Origin: a bacterium | GTDB taxonomy: Bacteria > Zhuqueibacterota > QNDG01 > JAGLOF01 | Direction: 5' to 3' | Length of the DNA stretch: 64,000 nt | Assembly (NCBI GenBank): GCA_016934955.1 | Contig: JAFGRY010000015.1 | Coordinates: 1 to 64,000, forward strand | In this document: one piece after another, positions 62,169 through 64,000 of the stretch | Position numbering within the stretch: the first letter of the stretch is position 1 | Layout of the letters: each line of letters opens with the position of its first letter | The notes under the pieces: generated by a model | The model's database searches: none | Seen by the model: the letters and a program-made list of their open reading frames with translations, nothing else | Told to the model about the DNA's origin: nothing | Program-made: the position numbers and the translations under genes

Positions 62169-63518
62169 ATGAAACGTATTGCAATCAAAAAGGGTCTGGA
62201 TATTCCGCTTGCGGGCGCTCCGCGGCAGGAGATCGGGACCGCTCCCGCCTGCGGCAGCGTCGCGCTTCTCGGCGATGATTACATCGGTCTGAAACCTGCC
62301 ATTACCGTCTCCGAGGGGGACAGGGTACAGCTCGGGCAGGAGCTCTTCAGGGATAAAAGACATCCTGATGTCGTATTCACGTCGCCGGGAGCAGGGACGG
62401 TGCTTTCAATCAACCGCGGCGAAAAACGCAGGTTCCAGTCGATCGTCATCGGCCTTTCCGGTGATGACGCCGTCTCATTTCCGCCCCGTGCTCCGGCTGA
62501 GCTGAAACTGCTCAGCAGAGACAGGGCGGTCGAGAGGCTGCTTGTCTCGGGACTCTGGACCGCGCTGCGCACACGGCCCTTCGGCATGATTCCCGCGCCG
62601 GACTCACAGCCCCGTTCAATCTTTGTCAATGCCATGGACACAAATCCTCTGGCTCCCGCTGTGTCACTGGTTCTGCAGGACCGCATTGAGGATCTGGGCC
62701 ACGGTCTGATGGTACTTGCCCGGCTCAGCGGCGGACCCGTTCATCTCTGCAAAGGCCCGGACCTTGCTCTTCCCGGGTTTGATATTCCCTCTCTGGCGGT
62801 CAGCGAGTTTTCGGGGCCTCACCCGGCAGGCAACACCGGTACGCATATCCATTTTCTCGATCCCGCTGCGCGGGATAGAACCGTCTGGTATATCAGCGCC
62901 CGGGACACCGCCGCCATCGGCCGCCTGTTCACTCACGGAACACTGGATGTCGAACGGATCATCTCCATCGCAGGTCCGTCGGTCAGGGAACCAGGCCTCG
63001 TACGGACAAGGACCGGAGCCTCCCTGGACGATCTTCTGCAGGACCGGCTCCTGCCCGGAACACACCGGGTGATCAGCGGGTCGGTGCTCACGGGCCGCAC
63101 GGCATCGGGAAGCGAAGCATATCTCGGAAGATTCCACCAACACGTGTCGGTGATCCCCGAATTCGAGGGTCTGGGCACATTCAGGTGGCTGAGCCCCGGG
63201 CTACACCGGTTTTCACTCAAAAATATCTACCTCTCACGTCTGTTTGCCGGCAAACGCGTTGATTTCACCACTGCCGCGAACGGCGGACTCCGGGCGATCG
63301 TTCCCATTGAAAGTTACGAGAAAGTGATGCCGCTGGACATGCTGCCCACCTACCTGCTGCGGGCGCTGGCTGCCGACGACCTCGACGAGGCCGAAAAGCT
63401 CGGATGTCTCGAACTGGAGGAAGAGGATCTGGCGCTCTGTACGTTCGTTTGTCCCTCAAAGATCGATCACGGGGCGAACCTCCGGCGCAATTTAACCATT
63501 TTGGAAAAGGAAGGCTGA
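62169..63518 (+). CDS. nqrA: Na+-translocating NADH:quinone reductase subunit A
   Basis: 449 aa. N-terminal biotinyl-like domain as in NqrA/RnfC (IKKGLDIPLAGAPRQEIG, FTSPGAGTVLSINRGEKRRF), then FVNAMDTNPLAPAV and VQF-type segment replaced by HRFSLKNIYLSRLF, ending with ELEEEDLALCTFVCPSKIDHG. Lack of the double 4Fe-4S motifs of RnfC supports NqrA. It takes part in quinone binding in the Na+-pumping NQR. It is followed by the NqrB gene. Confidence 0.92.
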   Translation: MKRIAIKKGLDIPLAGAPRQEIGTAPACGSVALLGDDYIGLKPAITVSEGDRVQLGQELFRDKRHPDVVFTSPGAGTVLSINRGEKRRFQSIVIGLSGDDAVSFPPRAPAELKLLSRDRAVERLLVSGLWTALRTRPFGMIPAPDSQPRSIFVNAMDTNPLAPAVSLVLQDRIEDLGHGLMVLARLSGGPVHLCKGPDLALPGFDIPSLAVSEFSGPHPAGNTGTHIHFLDPAARDRTVWYISARDTAAIGRLFTHGTLDVERIISIAGPSVREPGLVRTRTGASLDDLLQDRLLPGTHRVISGSVLTGRTASGSEAYLGRFHQHVSVIPEFEGLGTFRWLSPGLHRFSLKNIYLSRLFAGKRVDFTTAANGGLRAIVPIESYEKVMPLDMLPTYLLRALAADDLDEAEKLGCLELEEEDLALCTFVCPSKIDHGANLRRNLTILEKEG

Positions 63519-63523
63519 GAGCC

Positions 63524-64000
63524 GTGAAATTTGTCAGAACACTTTTCGACCGCCAGAAAAAGCATTTCCTGAAGGGGGGGAGGCTCCACCGGTTCTATTA
63601 TGTGTTCGAGGTTCTGGAGGTGTTCTTCTTCATGGACAGGAAAACCCGTTCAGGCGCTCATATCCGTGACGGAATCGATACAAAGCGGGTGATGGTGACC
63701 GTTATGGCCGCCCTGGTGCCCACGGTGCTTATGGCCTTTTACAATACCGGTTTGCAGGCAAACTTGATTCTTTCCCGGTCCGGGGCGTCGGTCCCCGCGA
63801 CCTGGCAGCAGTCGGTGCTCCAGTCGCTCAACGTCGGTTTCAATCCCGCTGCCATCGGTGCGAACATGCTGCACGGCGCTCTCTATTTTCTGCCGGTGTA
63901 TATACTGACCTTCGCCGCGGGATTTTTCTGGGAGATCGTGTTCGCCACTGTCCGCAGGCACGAGATCAATGAGGGTTTTTTCGTTACCAGCCTGCTCTTT
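63524..64000 (+). CDS. nqrB: Na+-NQR subunit B, 3'-truncated by the window
   Basis: Only 159 codons lie inside. The GTG start at 63524 follows AAAGGAAGG. MKFVRTLFDRQKKHFLKGG, then the conserved RSGAHIRDGIDTKRVMVTV and the first helices (MAALVPTVLMAFYNTG, LYFLPVYILTFAAGFFWEIV). NqrB holds FMN covalently and riboflavin; those sites are beyond the window. Confidence 0.92.
   Translation, partial: MKFVRTLFDRQKKHFLKGGRLHRFYYVFEVLEVFFFMDRKTRSGAHIRDGIDTKRVMVTVMAALVPTVLMAFYNTGLQANLILSRSGASVPATWQQSVLQSLNVGFNPAAIGANMLHGALYFLPVYILTFAAGFFWEIVFATVRRHEINEGFFVTSLLF

Noticed and set aside
1-64000. CRISPR arrays, tRNA or rRNA genes, insertion sequences, prophage
   Set aside because: No regularly spaced direct repeats, no tRNA-like cloverleaf, no rRNA sequence and no transposase or integrase motif was seen on reading either strand.

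Overview
The window looks like a chromosomal segment of an anaerobic or microaerotolerant Gram-negative bacterium of the FCB (Fibrobacteres-Chlorobi-Bacteroidetes) superphylum or a neighbouring candidate phylum such as Calditrichota or KSB1. Three secreted proteins end in a type IX secretion (T9SS) type A sorting domain with the NYPNPFN motif. Ribosome binding sites are GGAGG-like, and promoters are TTGACA/TATAAT-like. No rRNA, tRNA, CRISPR array, insertion sequence or phage gene was recognised. The phylum is an inference from gene style only.

Layout. (1) 1-9.7 kb: a 5'-truncated SdrD/GEVED/GH99-like T9SS protein, a small lipoprotein, a bidirectional terminator, and a convergent gingipain-like C25 protease with a T9SS tail. 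(2) 10-23 kb: exported hydrolases and accessory genes: M14 carboxypeptidase, CBM9-like/esterase fusion, zinc-ribbon membrane protein, GNAT, Tat-exported Gfo/Idh oxidoreductase, HEAT-DUF1080 protein, an unknown protein, a SixA-like phosphatase and an Ig-like/coiled-coil protein. (3) 23-28.4 kb: a Crp/Fnr regulator (probably HcpR-like), rubrerythrin, a ferritin-like/sensor-tail fusion, and a ferredoxin-cupin-hcp operon behind a perfect TTGAT-N4-ATCAA site. (4) 28.5-36.2 kb: an NtrB/NtrC-like pair, then a perfect sigma-54 promoter with two palindromes 22 bp apart. Exported DxDGDG-repeat proteins, a T9SS Ig-like protein and a putative outer-membrane barrel follow. (5) 36.2-42 kb: a receiver protein interrupted by an in-frame stop and a receiver plus ten-PAS histidine kinase. 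(6) 42.1-47.2 kb: a ten-gene oxidative-stress operon read leftward from a PerR-box promoter: perR, fpg, flavodiiron protein, tpx, ferritin, superoxide reductase, small winged-helix protein, ACT-like protein, rubrerythrin, rubredoxin. (7) 47.3-59.3 kb: a MarR regulator followed by an Mrp-linked Mbs/Mbx-type respiratory complex. Its two MrpD-like subunits are fused, and its two-cluster ferredoxin subunit is fused to a GltD/NfnL-like NAD(P)H flavoprotein. A CBS protein and an exported thioredoxin follow. (8) 59.5-62 kb: a second, paralogous MarR with its own operator, then SQR-like flavoprotein, TusE-like and DsrE2-like genes. (9) 62.2-64 kb: the start of an nqr operon (nqrA, partial nqrB).

How it fits together. 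The right half reads as an energy-conserving and oxygen/NO-defence block for an anaerobe with sulfur metabolism. An Mbs-like, ion-translocating complex appears able to exchange electrons with NAD(P)H through its fused subunit. It sits beside a sulfur-carrier module and Na+-NQR. PerR and an HcpR-like regulator control two defence modules whose operators can be read in the DNA. The strongest candidates for undescribed biology are the fused Mbs/GltD complex with its paired MarR-controlled sulfur module, and the sigma-54-controlled secreted-protein/barrel cluster.
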